Source: Streptomyces sp. TRM70350 (GTDB lineage: Bacteria; Actinomycetota; Actinomycetes; Streptomycetales; Streptomycetaceae). From it: DNA of 64,000 nucleotides. The position numbers and the translations under genes were made by a program. The stretch lies in NCBI RefSeq assembly GCF_019219825.1, contig NZ_JAHUXH010000005.1:310001-374000 (forward strand), given 5' to 3'. Shown one piece after another: positions 15,892-24,879 of the stretch (positions within the stretch are counted from its first letter, which is position 1; each line of letters opens with the position of its first letter). Below the pieces are notes generated by a model that searched no databases, had not been told where the DNA came from, and was given only the letters and a program-made list of their open reading frames with translations.

Positions 15892-16790
15892 GGTGCTTCC
15901 TGGGGCGGGCCCGGGGATCCGGAGAGGGTGAGCCCGTAGGTCCGCACGGCGGTGCCGGTGAAGACCTCGTGGCGTTCCGCGCGGGTGAGCCGGGCCGTCA
16001 ACTCACGCGTCAGGGACATGACTTCGGCATAGGAGGCGGCGAGCCGGCAGACGGGCCAGTCGGAGCCGTACATCACTCGCCCCGGGCCGAAGGCGTCCAG
16101 GACCGTGTCGGCGTACGGCGTGAAATCCTCGACGGTCCAGAAGTCCCAGTCGGCTTCGGTGACCATGCCGGAGAGTTTGCAGACGGTGTTGGGCAGCAGG
16201 GCGAGCCGCCGGACCTGCCCGGCCCAGGGCTCGAGATCACCGGAGGCGATGGGCGGCTTGCCCAGGTGGTCGAGGACGAACGTGAGGCCGGGCAGACGCT
16301 CGGCGGCATGGACGGCGGCCGCCAGTTGATGGGGCTTGACCACCAGGTCGTAGACGAGCCCTGACTCGGCGAGCGCGGACAGACCACGCAGGACGTCCGG
16401 GCGCAGCAGCCAGCGCGGATCGGGTTCACCCTGCACCTGGTGGCGGATGCCCACCAGGTACTCCCCACCGGGGCGCTCACGCAGTCCGGCAAGAGCGTCG
16501 GTGACATCGGGTGCGGTCAGGTCGGTCCAGCCGACGACCCCGGCGACCAGGTGGCTTCGGGCGGCGAGGTCCAGGAACTCCGGCGTCTCCTCCGGCACGG
16601 TGATCGTCTGCACCAGTACGGTGGCGGTGACGCCGGCGGCGCGGGCCTCCGGCTCCAGTTCGTGGAGGCCGAAGTCGCGGCGCAGCGGGGCGAGTTCAGG
16701 GCCGGTGATCCAGTCCTGGTCACGGACGGACAGGTCCCAGACGTGGTGGTGGGCGTCGACGACGCCCGGTTCCGGGAGGGGCGCGCTCAC
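15882..16790 (-). CDS. L-fuconolactonase-like amidohydrolase
   Basis: A 302-residue amidohydrolase_2 (TIM-barrel metal hydrolase). Metal ligands are visible in VVDAHHHVWDLS at the N-terminus, FVLDHLGKPPI mid-protein and MYGSDWPVCRL near the end. This subfamily includes L-fucono-1,5-lactonase, which opens the lactone made by fucose dehydrogenase. Start GTG 16790 overlaps the mutarotase stop (GTGA); longer upstream reading would only shadow that gene. Neighbours supply every other step of the non-phosphorylating fucose route. Confidence 0.85.
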   Translation of the reverse strand: MSAPLPEPGVVDAHHHVWDLSVRDQDWITGPELAPLRRDFGLHELEPEARAAGVTATVLVQTITVPEETPEFLDLAARSHLVAGVVGWTDLTAPDVTDALAGLRERPGGEYLVGIRHQVQGEPDPRWLLRPDVLRGLSALAESGLVYDLVVKPHQLAAAVHAAERLPGLTFVLDHLGKPPIASGDLEPWAGQVRRLALLPNTVCKLSGMVTEADWDFWTVEDFTPYADTVLDAFGPGRVMYGSDWPVCRLAASYAEVMSLTRELTARLTRAERHEVFTGTAVRTYGLTLSGSPGPPQEAPCA

Positions 16791-17098
16791 AGCTGCCACA
16801 CCACCGGCAGTGAGGCGTCCGCGCCCTCGGCGGAGTAGTCGTGCACCACGTCCAGCAGGTCCGCCATCCGCGCCTGCCAGGCGATGTTGACCGGCAGCTT
16901 CTCGAGTTCGGCGATCACCGCCGGGTAGTCGTCGGCCTCCAGCACATGGAACAGGTCGGTTCCACTGCGCCAGATCGTCCACTCGCTCACCCCCGCGGCA
17001 CGGATGGCGGCGGTCAGCGCCTCGGGGACCTCCCGGTGCGCCGCCTCGTACTCCTCGACGCGGTCGGCGCGGACCTTGGTGTGCAGGGCGACCCTCAT
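16787..17098 (-). CDS. L-rhamnose/L-fucose mutarotase
   Basis: A 103-residue RhaM-family protein: MRVALHTKVRADRVEEYEA, HREVPEALTAAIRAAGV, WTIWRSGTDLFHVLEA and the terminal VVHDYSAEGAD...VVWQL. These small dimeric alpha-beta barrel enzymes interconvert anomers of L-rhamnose or L-fucose. ATG 17098 overlaps the stop of the aldo/keto reductase gene. In this operon L-fucose is the likely substrate. Confidence 0.88.
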   Translation of the reverse strand: MRVALHTKVRADRVEEYEAAHREVPEALTAAIRAAGVSEWTIWRSGTDLFHVLEADDYPAVIAELEKLPVNIAWQARMADLLDVVHDYSAEGADASLPVVWQL

Positions 17099-18123
17099 GA
17101 CGGCTCCTCCGGCGACGTGGCTTCTGCGATCGGGGCGGATGCGGGGACGGGGGTGTCCGGGGCCAGCAGGCCCTCGGCGCGCAGGTCGTCCCATACGGCG
17201 TCCGGGATCGGGCGCCGCAGCTGTTCCACGGTGTCGCGCACCTCCTCGGCTGAACGGGCACCGGTCAGCACGCTCGCGACGGCGGGATGGCCGAAGGGGA
17301 AGCGCAGGGCGGCGGCGCGCAGGGGCAGACCATGGCGCTCGGTGACCGCCAGCAGGCGCAGCGCCCGGTCGAGCACCGGCTGCGGCGCGGGCGCGTAGTC
17401 GTAGGTGGCGCCGGGCCTCGGGGCGGTGAGCAGGCCGGAATTGAAGACTCCGCCGATGACGACGCTCCGGCCGCGGGCGGCGGCCTCCGGCAGCAGCTGG
17501 GCGAGCCCTTCCTGTTCCAGCAGGGTGTAGCGGCCGGCCAGCAGCACCACGTCGATGTCGGTCTCGCGCAGGAAGCGGGCGGGCAGCGCGGACTGGTTCA
17601 TTCCGACGCCGATCGCGCCCACCACTCCTTCGGTGCGCAACCGCTCCAGTGCCGGGTACGCCTCGCGCAGGGCCTGCTCGGCGTGGTCGTCCGGGTCGTG
17701 CAGCAGGGCCACGTCGATCCGGTCGAGGCCGAGGCGGTCCAGGCTTGCTTCGAGGGAGCGCAGCACTCCGTCGGCGCTGAAGTCCCAGACGCGGCGGTGG
17801 GAGGCGGGGACGGCGAAGCCGTTCGCGAGGTCGTCGCCGTGGCCGTCGTCCTTGTTCGGCACGAGGAGCCGGCCGACCTTGGTGGAGACGGTGTACGTGC
17901 CCCGGGGGCGCCCGCGCAGCGCGGCGCCCAGCCGCCGCTCCGACAGGCCGAGCCCGTAGTGGGGCGCGGTGTCGAAGGTGCGGATGCCGGCGTCCCAGGC
18001 CGCTTCCACGGTGGCGAGGGCGGCGGCGTCGGTGACCGGGTGGTAGAGGTTTCCGATTCCGGCACAGCCCAGCGCCAGTTCCGAGACACGCACCGTGCTG
18101 CCGCCCAGCCTCGTCGTCCTCAC
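17095..18123 (-). CDS. Aldo/keto reductase, probable L-fucose dehydrogenase
   Basis: A 342-residue AKR. The catalytic tetrad is partly visible: D in GIRTFDTAPHYGLGLSE with its Tyr, K in YTVSTKVGRLL and H in VALLHDPDD. The insertion VPNKDDGHGD and overall pattern match D-threo-aldose 1-dehydrogenases, which oxidise L-fucose to L-fuconolactone with NAD(P)+. Start is GTG 18123, overlapping the upstream SDR stop; the next upstream codons read into the SDR. Confidence 0.85.
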   Translation of the reverse strand: MRTTRLGGSTVRVSELALGCAGIGNLYHPVTDAAALATVEAAWDAGIRTFDTAPHYGLGLSERRLGAALRGRPRGTYTVSTKVGRLLVPNKDDGHGDDLANGFAVPASHRRVWDFSADGVLRSLEASLDRLGLDRIDVALLHDPDDHAEQALREAYPALERLRTEGVVGAIGVGMNQSALPARFLRETDIDVVLLAGRYTLLEQEGLAQLLPEAAARGRSVVIGGVFNSGLLTAPRPGATYDYAPAPQPVLDRALRLLAVTERHGLPLRAAALRFPFGHPAVASVLTGARSAEEVRDTVEQLRRPIPDAVWDDLRAEGLLAPDTPVPASAPIAEATSPEEPS

Positions 18124-18896
18124 GGCCGGGCCGCCGGACGCAACCGCAGCCCCTGCATACCGCCGTCCACCGCGAGTGCGGTCCCGGTCACACTGGCCGC
18201 CGCGGGACCGGCGAGGTAGACGATGGCGGCGGCCACCTCGTCGGCGGTGACCAGCCGGCCCATGGGCTGACGTGCGTTGAGGGCGGCGCGTTCGGCCTCG
18301 GGGTCGTCGGCGGCGTCCAGCAGCCGGGTCACCCAGGGGGTGTCGGCGGTGCCGGGGTTGACGCAGTTGACGCGGATGCCCTCGCGGACGTGGTCGGCGG
18401 CCATGGCCAGGGTGAGGGACAGCACGGCGCCCTTGCTGGCGGAGTACAGGGCGCGCTGCGGCAGTCCCGCGGTGGCGGCGATGGAGCAGGTGTTGACGAC
18501 GGCCGCGGTGCCCGGACGGGCAGTGGCAGCGCGGCGCAGATGGGGCAGGGCGGCCCGGGTGGTGCGGACGATGCCGAGGACGTTGACGTCCAGGACGCGG
18601 TGCCACTGTTCGTCGGGGTTGTCCTCCACGGTGCCCGCGGCGCCGATGCCCGCGTTGTTGACGAGGATGTCGATGCCGCCGAGCCGCGTGGCAGCGGCCT
18701 CCACGGCAGCGCGTACCGAGGGGTCGTCGCTGACGTCGGCCACGAAGCCGAGCAGCGGTTCGGGCACACCGGCGGGTTCGAGGTCGAGCACGGCCACCGC
18801 CGCGCCCTGTGCGGCCAGCGCGCGGGCCGTGGCGAGGCCGATGCCGGAGGCGCCGCCGGTGACGACGGCCCGGAGCCCTGAGAGGTCGGTGCTCAT
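18120..18896 (-). CDS. SDR, probable 2-keto-3-deoxy-L-fuconate dehydrogenase
   Basis: A 258-residue classical SDR with [27 protein letters not shown], and the catalytic [21 protein letters not shown]. In the fucose pathway an SDR of this type oxidises 2-keto-3-deoxy-L-fuconate to the 2,4-diketo acid with NAD+. ATG 18896 overlaps the FucD stop and its own stop overlaps the AKR start. Confidence 0.85.
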   Translation of the reverse strand: MSTDLSGLRAVVTGGASGIGLATARALAAQGAAVAVLDLEPAGVPEPLLGFVADVSDDPSVRAAVEAAATRLGGIDILVNNAGIGAAGTVEDNPDEQWHRVLDVNVLGIVRTTRAALPHLRRAATARPGTAAVVNTCSIAATAGLPQRALYSASKGAVLSLTLAMAADHVREGIRVNCVNPGTADTPWVTRLLDAADDPEAERAALNARQPMGRLVTADEVAAAIVYLAGPAAASVTGTALAVDGGMQGLRLRPAARP

Positions 18897-20311
18897 GCCG
18901 CGTCCTCCTGTCCGGCGGCGTCGGCCTGTCCGGCGGCGTCGGCGGTGTCGGGGCGTTCGGCGGTGTCGGCCTGTCCGGCGGCGTCGGCGGTGTCGGCACG
19001 ATCGGCGACCCAGAACGTCCCGTCCGGGTAGGTGTAGGCGGCGATGGAGTCCTCCCGCATGGTGGCGGAGAAGCCGGGGGCGAGCGGCGCCGTGTAGTGG
19101 CCTTCACGCATCACCACGGGCGCGGTGAAGTGCTGATGGAGGTGGTCGACGTACTCGATGACCCGGTTCTCGGTGGTGCCGGACAGCGCCAGGTAGTCGA
19201 ACATCGACAGGTGCTGCACCAGCTCGCACAGCCCCACTCCGCCGGCGTGGGGGCACACCGGCACCCCGAACTTCGCGGCGAGCAGCAGGATCGCCAGGTT
19301 CTCGTTGACCCCGCCGACCCGGGTCGCGTCGATCTGGAGGACGTCGATGGCGCCGGCCTGGAGGAGCTGCTTGAAGACGACGCGGTTCTGCACGTGCTCG
19401 CCGGTGGCCACCTTCACGGGGGTGACCGCCTTCCGTACGGCCGCGTGTCCGAGGACGTCGTCGGGGCTGGTCGGCTCCTCGATCCAGTACGGCTCGAACT
19501 CGGCGAGCGCCCTGGTCCACTCGATCGCCTCCGCCACGTTCCACCGCTGGTTGGCGTCGATGGCGATGCGGATGCCGTCGCCGGCGGCGGCCCGGGCAGC
19601 GCGCAGCCGCCGGACGTCGTCGTCCAGGTCGGCGCCGACCTTGAGCTTGATCTGGGTGAAGCCGTCGGCGACGGCCTGCTTGGCCAGCCGGGTGAGCTTG
19701 TCCTCGGAGTAGCCGAGCCAGCCGGGTGAGGTGGTGTACCCGGGATAGCCGCGCTCCAGCAGGATCGCCTCGCGTTCCGTGAGCCCCTTGCGGCCCTCGC
19801 GCAGCAGCTCCAGGGCGTCCTCGGGGGTGAGGGCGTCGGTGATGTAGCGGAAGTCGACCTGGGAGACCAGCCACTCGGGCTCGGCGTGGGCGAGCAGCTG
19901 CCACAGCGGCCTGCCCTCCCGTTTGGCGGCCAGGTCCCACACGGCGTTCACCACGGCGCCGATCGCCATGTGCATCACGCCCTTCTCGGGGCCGAGCCAG
20001 CGCAACTGGCTGTCCCCGACCAGGTCGCGGCTGAGCGAGCCCGGGTCGGCGCACAGCTCCGCCACGTCACGCCCCACCACGTGGGGCCGCAGTGCGTCGA
20101 TCGCGGCGACCTGGACGTCGTTGCCGCGTCCGATGGTGAACGTGAAACCGTGGCCTTCCAGTCCGTCACCGGCGTCCGTGCGCAGCACCACGTAGGCGGC
20201 GGAGTAGTCGGGGTCCGGGTTCATCGCGTCGGAACCGTCCAGCTCCCGCGAGGTGGGGAAGCGGATGTCGTAGGTGTCGACGGCTGTGATCCGGGTGGCG
20301 ATTGCAGTCAA
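18893..20311 (-). CDS. L-fuconate dehydratase (enolase superfamily)
   Basis: A 472-residue protein strongly like Fuc[21 protein letters not shown] near the start, [48 protein letters not shown] with the catalytic Kx[20 protein letters not shown] and [17 protein letters not shown] metal ligands, and [16 protein letters not shown] prefer TTG 20311 as start because AAAGG lies seven bases upstream and homologues begin here; GTG 20326, which overlaps the upstream stop, is the alternative. The C-terminal tail is an unusual Ala/Asp/Gly/Gln repeat (18896-18990) not typical of the family. Confidence 0.92.
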   Translation of the reverse strand: MTAIATRITAVDTYDIRFPTSRELDGSDAMNPDPDYSAAYVVLRTDAGDGLEGHGFTFTIGRGNDVQVAAIDALRPHVVGRDVAELCADPGSLSRDLVGDSQLRWLGPEKGVMHMAIGAVVNAVWDLAAKREGRPLWQLLAHAEPEWLVSQVDFRYITDALTPEDALELLREGRKGLTEREAILLERGYPGYTTSPGWLGYSEDKLTRLAKQAVADGFTQIKLKVGADLDDDVRRLRAARAAAGDGIRIAIDANQRWNVAEAIEWTRALAEFEPYWIEEPTSPDDVLGHAAVRKAVTPVKVATGEHVQNRVVFKQLLQAGAIDVLQIDATRVGGVNENLAILLLAAKFGVPVCPHAGGVGLCELVQHLSMFDYLALSGTTENRVIEYVDHLHQHFTAPVVMREGHYTAPLAPGFSATMREDSIAAYTYPDGTFWVADRADTADAAGQADTAERPDTADAAGQADAAGQEDAA

Positions 20312-20322
20312 GGGGGTGCCTT

Positions 20323-21174
20323 TCACGCTGGGGCGAAGGTCTGGCGCTGGCCGCCGAGCCCGTCGACGGAGAGTTCGACGGTGTCGCCGGGACGGAGGAA
20401 GGGGGTGCCGGGCAGGCCGAGGGCCACGCCCGCGGGCGTACCGGTGTTGATCACGTCGCCCGGCTCCAGAACCATGTACTGGCTCAGGTACGACACGATG
20501 TGGGCGACCGGGAAGATCATGTCGCTGGTGTGACCGTCCTGCCGCTTCACGCCGTTGACGCTCAGGTGCAGCCCGAGATTCTGGGGGTCGCCGACCTCGT
20601 CGGCGGTGACCAGCCACGGACCGAGCGGGTTGAAGGTCTCGCAGGACTTGCCGAGGTCCCACTGCGGCGAGTACTCCAGCTGGAACTCCCGCTCCGAGAC
20701 GTCGTGGCTGACCGCGTACCCGGCGATCACGTCCCGCGCGGCCTCGGGTCCGTCGAGGTAGCGCGCCCGGCGGCCGATGACGACCGCCAGTTCGACCTCC
20801 CAGTCGGTCTTCACCGAGCCACGGGGAATCAGCACCTCGTCGTACGGTCCGACGACCGTGCCCGGGTCCTTCATGAACACCACGGGCCGCTCGGGAATCG
20901 CCGCGCCGGTCTCGGCGGCGTGGTCGCGGTAGTTCAGACCGATGCAGACGACCTTGCCGGGGCGGGCCACAGGTGCGCCGATCCGCAGGCCGTCCGCGTC
21001 CAGTTCGGGAAGTTCCCCGGTCGTGGCGGCGGCACGGGCCCTTTCGACACCGCCCGTGGCGAGGAAGGCGCCGTCGATGTCGAGGGCCACGGGAGACAGG
21101 TCCAGCAGCCGGCCGTCGTCGGTGCGGACGGCGGGCCGCTCCTCGCCGGGGGCGCCGACTCTCAGCAGTTTCAC
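20323..21174 (-). CDS. FAH-family hydrolase (2,4-diketo-3-deoxy-L-fuconate hydrolase)
   Basis: A 283-residue fumarylacetoacetate hydrolase family enzyme: [48 protein letters not shown] with the acidic metal ligands, [10 protein letters not shown], and [15 protein letters not shown]. In fucose catabolism it cleaves the diketo acid to pyruvate and lactate. GTG 21174 has GGAG eight bases upstream and is the first gene of the minus-strand operon. Confidence 0.88.
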   Translation of the reverse strand: MKLLRVGAPGEERPAVRTDDGRLLDLSPVALDIDGAFLATGGVERARAAATTGELPELDADGLRIGAPVARPGKVVCIGLNYRDHAAETGAAIPERPVVFMKDPGTVVGPYDEVLIPRGSVKTDWEVELAVVIGRRARYLDGPEAARDVIAGYAVSHDVSEREFQLEYSPQWDLGKSCETFNPLGPWLVTADEVGDPQNLGLHLSVNGVKRQDGHTSDMIFPVAHIVSYLSQYMVLEPGDVINTGTPAGVALGLPGTPFLRPGDTVELSVDGLGGQRQTFAPA

Positions 21175-21929
21175 GGGGCAGCTCCGGGTGATTCGTCGGG
21201 GTGGTGGTCGGCCGAAACACAGCCGGCAGCCTGTGCGCCCGGGCCGGACGCGCAGAGGGCTTCTGTCGCCCGTCGACCAGTCATCGGATGTATCGCGGCA
21301 TCGCGACTGTAGACGGAGGTACGCCTCACTGACAACGAGATAGCTCGGATGTATATCCCGCACGGTGACACTTCCACGTTGCGGTCCCGCCGCCACCTGC
21401 ACCCTCACCTGCGCAGAGGGGCGTCACACAACTGACCCTCCGATGAATTCCGAGGCATGCTCATACGTCTGCCTCTCCGCCGGGAGCAGGCATGAGCGGC
21501 GTTCCCCACGGGGGCAGAGTGAGGCCGCAACCCGTCAGCAGGCACTCCGTCGCCCCTGCGGTCGCCCTGACCGGGGCAGCGCCGTTGCCGAATCGTGAGT
21601 TCCTTCGGCTCGTCGCGCCTCGCCCGAGACGGTGGAGAAAGTACAGGTAGACCTGGGTGGCGACGGCTGTCTCAACGTGTCGGGCCCGGTCCGCGGAGAT
21701 CTGGGTCACCGGTGTCACGCACATCAGGCAGGGGGAACCCTTGTCGACTTCGGCGATGCCGTCGTAACGTCCTGGCGTCCGAGATACATCGGAGGAATGA
21801 TCGGCGCTTTTCAGCGCGACCCGCAGCGCGACCGTCGAACCTCCGACACCTCGGCCACCGGCTGACCCTCATTTCCGTCCACATCGGGCGCGGTCCGCAC
21901 CTGCCCCGTGCCGGAACCGACCTCTGCCC
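21175..21929. promoter_or_regulatory. Fucose-operon upstream region with repeated TCGGATGTAT sites
   Basis: This gap holds the promoter of the minus-strand fucose operon. TCGGATGTAT occurs at 21284-21293 and 21345-21354, and a near-copy ATACATCGGA in reverse orientation at 21783-21792, flanked as TCCGA-N6-TCGGA. Such sites could be operators of the FadR-type regulator whose remnant lies at 22722. No convincing gene is visible in the remaining sequence; the part after 21600 may be debris of the ABC gene. Confidence 0.4.
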
Positions 21930-22720
21930 GGCAGGCGTACTCGCCGAGCCGACCGCCAAGCTCGACGCCCGCGGCATCGGCCGCCTCTTCGACAAGCTCC
22001 GCGACCTCCAGGAGCAGGGCGTCGCCTTCCTCTTCATCTCCCATCACCTGCAAGAGGTGTACGACCTCTGCCGCACGGTCACGGTCTACCGCGACGCGGC
22101 CCACATCCTCACCGCGCCCGTGGCCGAGCTCGGTCACCAGGCGCTGGTGGAGGCCATGACCGGCGAGTCCGCCGCCACGGGCACCGCCGCCGCGAGCACG
22201 GCCCGAGCCGTGGGGGCCGACTCCGCGCAACTGCTGGCGATCGAGGGCCTGACGCTGCCCGGCGCCTGTGCGGACCTCTCCCTCTCGGTGCGCTCGGGCG
22301 AAGTGGTGGGGCTCGCCGGTGCCGCGGCCAGTGGCAACGTGCAGGTGGGCGAGGCCGTCGCCGGTCTGCACCGCGCCGAGGAGGGCGGTATCTCGGTGGG
22401 CGGCAGGAGCGTGCGCACCGGCAGTGTGCCGTCGGCCCTCGCCGCCGGAGTCGGCCTGGTCCCCGAGGACCGTCATCTCCAGGGGCTGGTCAACAACCGC
22501 AGTGTGGCGGAGAACGCGACGCTGACCGTCACCGACCAGCTCGGCCCGTTCGGCACGGTGCTGCCGGCCCGCACCAGGGCCTTCGCCCGGCGCATGATCC
22601 GCGATCTCGACATCAAGACCCCGGGAGCCGCCACCCCGGTCTCCGCCCTGTCCGGCGGCAACCAGCAGAAGGTCGTCGTCGCCCGCGCCCTGGCCACCGA
22701 CCCCCATGTCCTGGTGGCCA
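21930..22720 (+). pseudogene. Sugar ABC transporter ATPase, truncated at both ends
   Basis: A two-domain (RbsA/XylG-type) sugar ABC ATPase missing its first Walker A and signature motifs. It begins at the first Walker B region (VLAEPTAKLDARGIG), continues through FLFISHHLQEVYDLC, then the second domain, whose Walker A is degenerate (GLAGAAASGNVQVGEAV), with LVPEDRHLQGLV and signature VSALSGGNQQKVVVARAL. It stops at ATDPHVLV and runs directly into a FadR-type regulator fragment. Lack of both Walker A lysines and the C-terminus makes it non-functional. It was probably the importer ATPase for the fucose operon. Confidence 0.8.
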
Positions 22721-22721
22721 T

Positions 22722-23219
22722 CCGCCCCACCAACGGCTGCTTGAGAGCCTCTCCTTCGCCGCCGACGTCTCCCAGGGACAAACCGCCCTGCAACTGCTCC
22801 AGGTACGCCGACTGCTCGAACCGCAGGCGACCGGACTGGCCGCCGCCCTGCTGCAGCCGGAGGATCTCCAGGACCTGCGTGAGACCCTCGACCGGTGCAG
22901 GTCGGCCACCACGGTCGACGAGTTCGTCGCTCATGACATCGCCTTCCACCTGCGGATCGTCGAAGCCATCGGCAACCTGGTGCTGTCCATGCTGCTGCGC
23001 GTGCTCTCCACCCGCACCCAGCGCGTACGCATCGTCCGCGGCAGCCGGACAAGTCATGCCCTGGACAACGCACACCAGGACCACGAGGAGATCCTCCGCG
23101 CGCTCCAAGCACGGGACGCACAACTGGCCGCCTCCGCCGCGACGGTCCACATCGCCGCCGTCGAGCAGTGGCTCGCGGCCAGCCTGAACGACGACTCACT
23201 GCGAGCGATCGACGGCTGA
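22722..23219 (+). pseudogene. FadR-type GntR regulator, C-terminal (FCD) fragment
   Basis: In a different frame from the ABC fragment, about 165 residues read QRLLESLSFAADVSQGQTA, VRRLLEPQATGLAAALL, VAHDIAFHLRIVEAIGN and LDNAHQDHEEILRAL, ending at 23219. This is the helical FCD ligand-binding domain, with the conserved D and H metal ligands (AFHLRI, AHQDHEEI). The winged-helix DNA-binding domain is missing. It was probably the local sugar-acid regulator. Confidence 0.75.
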
Positions 23220-23595
23220 CCTCCCGTCTCTCCACTGCCGGCGGTGCGGCAGCCGGTTCCCGGCAGCCGCACCGATCTGCCCACCGGTCTTCGCGCCCGC
23301 GCCCACACAGAGCTTGAGTGAAGCCCGTTTCACGCTGCAAGGCCGGTGGTCGCGGCTTCCTCGGAACGGCCGGCGCCCGCCCTTGGTTCATTTGCCGGCT
23401 TCGGGGCCGTACCACTGAAGCGCCTGGCCGGCGACGGCGGCGATGCACTCCAAGTCCCGGTCGCGGTGGAGCAGCTTCTGGGCGGGTCCGGCAACGGACT
23501 TCGGCGTCGACATCGAGGACGATGCGGCTGCCCAGGAAGCGCTGGACGGCGCAGCAGGCGACGAACAGGCGGATGCAACGGGCCCCCTACCGCCA
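23220..23595 (-). pseudogene. Unidentified remnant (C-terminal frame near 23388)
   Basis: Mostly non-coding. On the minus strand a short frame ending at 23388 reads KSVAGPAQKLLHRDRDLEC then IAAVAGQALQWYGPEAGK, with coding-like third positions, and looks like the C-terminus of an unknown protein whose beginning is lost. I cannot name the family. Confidence 0.35.
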
Positions 23596-23850
23596 CCGAT
23601 CGCGGGTCGAACGGGCCAGCAAGCTGTGGACGGCACTGGTCGAGACCAAGACCAACGGGAACGCCCTCAAAGCCGAACAGGTGCAGGCGTACATGGACAT
23701 CGCCGCCCGCCGGGGCTACGAGGCCGTCATCACCCTGTCGAACGACGTCGCGCTGGAAGGCAGCCCGCTGGTCGACGTCAGGATCGACGGACGGCGTAAG
23801 CACAAGGTGGCCCTCTGGCACCTGTCCTGGGCCGAAGTGGCCCATGGCCC
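23596..23850 (+). pseudogene. Fragment resembling a PD-(D/E)XK nuclease-like protein
   Basis: About 85 residues in one frame: LWTALVETKTNGNALKAEQV, QAYMDIAARRGYEAVITLSN and VALWHLSWAEVAH. The E-x-K strand in ALVETKTNG and the helix after it fit a restriction-endonuclease-like core. The frame joins unrelated sequence on both sides and the end abuts the convergent gene at 23852. Confidence 0.4.
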
Positions 23851-23851
23851 G

Positions 23852-24565
23852 TCACCAGTACTGAGGCTCGAAGGGAGCGCTGCCGTTCTCGCTGTAGTAG
23901 GCGCGCACCAACGAGATGCGGGCAACAGTACGGCCTTCTGCCACTGCCCGCCCCGCGGCCTTCCACGACGCGAAACTCCGCCGTTCTCGCTCGTACACCT
24001 CGACGCCCTCGAAACGGGGCGCGACATCCAGAAGGCGCAACGCCTCACTGTCCCGGACCAGCGTGACGACGAGACGGTCGTGCGTCCCCGCGTCACGGTA
24101 CTCGTACCGTTCGGAGGCGGAACCCTCATCGGAGGGGAGCCGCGCCCGCATACCGATCCACCGGCCGTCGCCGAGCACCTCTCCCCATGCGTCGCCGACC
24201 GTCCGCAGGTCGCCGTCGAGGACGACGTACCGCTCCAGCCGCCACTGGCAGCTCAGCGGACCGGAGGGCTCCCCCTCGAAGGGAAGGTTGCGCAGGCAGC
24301 GGTCCGCGGCAGCGGCACCGAGCGGCCGCGGTGCGCCCGGAAGAACGCCGACGACCTCCTGCAGACGGTGTTCGGCCCGCGCCTTCGCCTGGCGGCTCGC
24401 CGTATCGACCTCAGCACTCCGCGACAGCAAGGCCATCGGCACCCCCGGCACCCGCACGTAGCCGAACGACCAGGCCGTGGCCAGGAAGACCATCAGCACA
24501 GCCACCACGATTGCCGTACCGGCCACACGATGCCGCCGCCGCTGGGGTGTCGCTGTTCTCGCCAT
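23852..24565 (-). CDS. Single-TM hypothetical protein
   Basis: A 237-residue protein not recognised. ATG 24565 is followed by a basic stretch (QRRRHRVAG), one membrane helix (IVVAVLMVFLATAWSFGYV) and an extracytoplasmic domain of about 190 residues with a CLRNL/SCQWRLERYVVL cysteine pair that may be disulfide-bonded. It converges on the nuclease-like fragment. Longer in-frame extension upstream lacks coding character. Confidence 0.6.
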   Translation of the reverse strand: MARTATPQRRRHRVAGTAIVVAVLMVFLATAWSFGYVRVPGVPMALLSRSAEVDTASRQAKARAEHRLQEVVGVLPGAPRPLGAAAADRCLRNLPFEGEPSGPLSCQWRLERYVVLDGDLRTVGDAWGEVLGDGRWIGMRARLPSDEGSASERYEYRDAGTHDRLVVTLVRDSEALRLLDVAPRFEGVEVYERERRSFASWKAAGRAVAEGRTVARISLVRAYYSENGSAPFEPQYW

Positions 24566-24879
24566 ACCCAGATCTTCACAAGCCCGCGTCACCGAACGGC
24601 TACGAACGTGTCCTCCGTCGGCACCTCGTACCGTCCGTGGCCGCTCAACCCCCTGGGTGCCGCCCTGCTTGCCGACCGCGAACCGCATCAGGGCGTGTCG
24701 TCTCCTGCCTGATCTTCCCCGTCTCGCTGATCACCCCGACCTTCAGCCCGGGCGTGGTGTGTGGGGCAGATCTTCCGTGCGTCGGCAACGCTTCCTTCGC
24801 CGGTCAGGTGTCGATGGCGGGTCGGCCGTCACGAGTGGCGTTGGCAAACGTCTCCTCGGACTCACCGTGCATCAAGCTG
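24566..24879. other. Intergenic, nothing recognised
   Basis: About 310 bp between the hypothetical gene and the end of the sugar-binding protein gene. No supported gene or strong hairpin; short coding-like stretches may be old mobile-element debris. Confidence 0.3.

Noticed and set aside
18893..21220. A single 775-codon minus frame spanning FucD and its upstream gene
   Set aside because: The upstream half is an out-of-frame shadow of the FAH hydrolase; FucD homology begins at about 20311.
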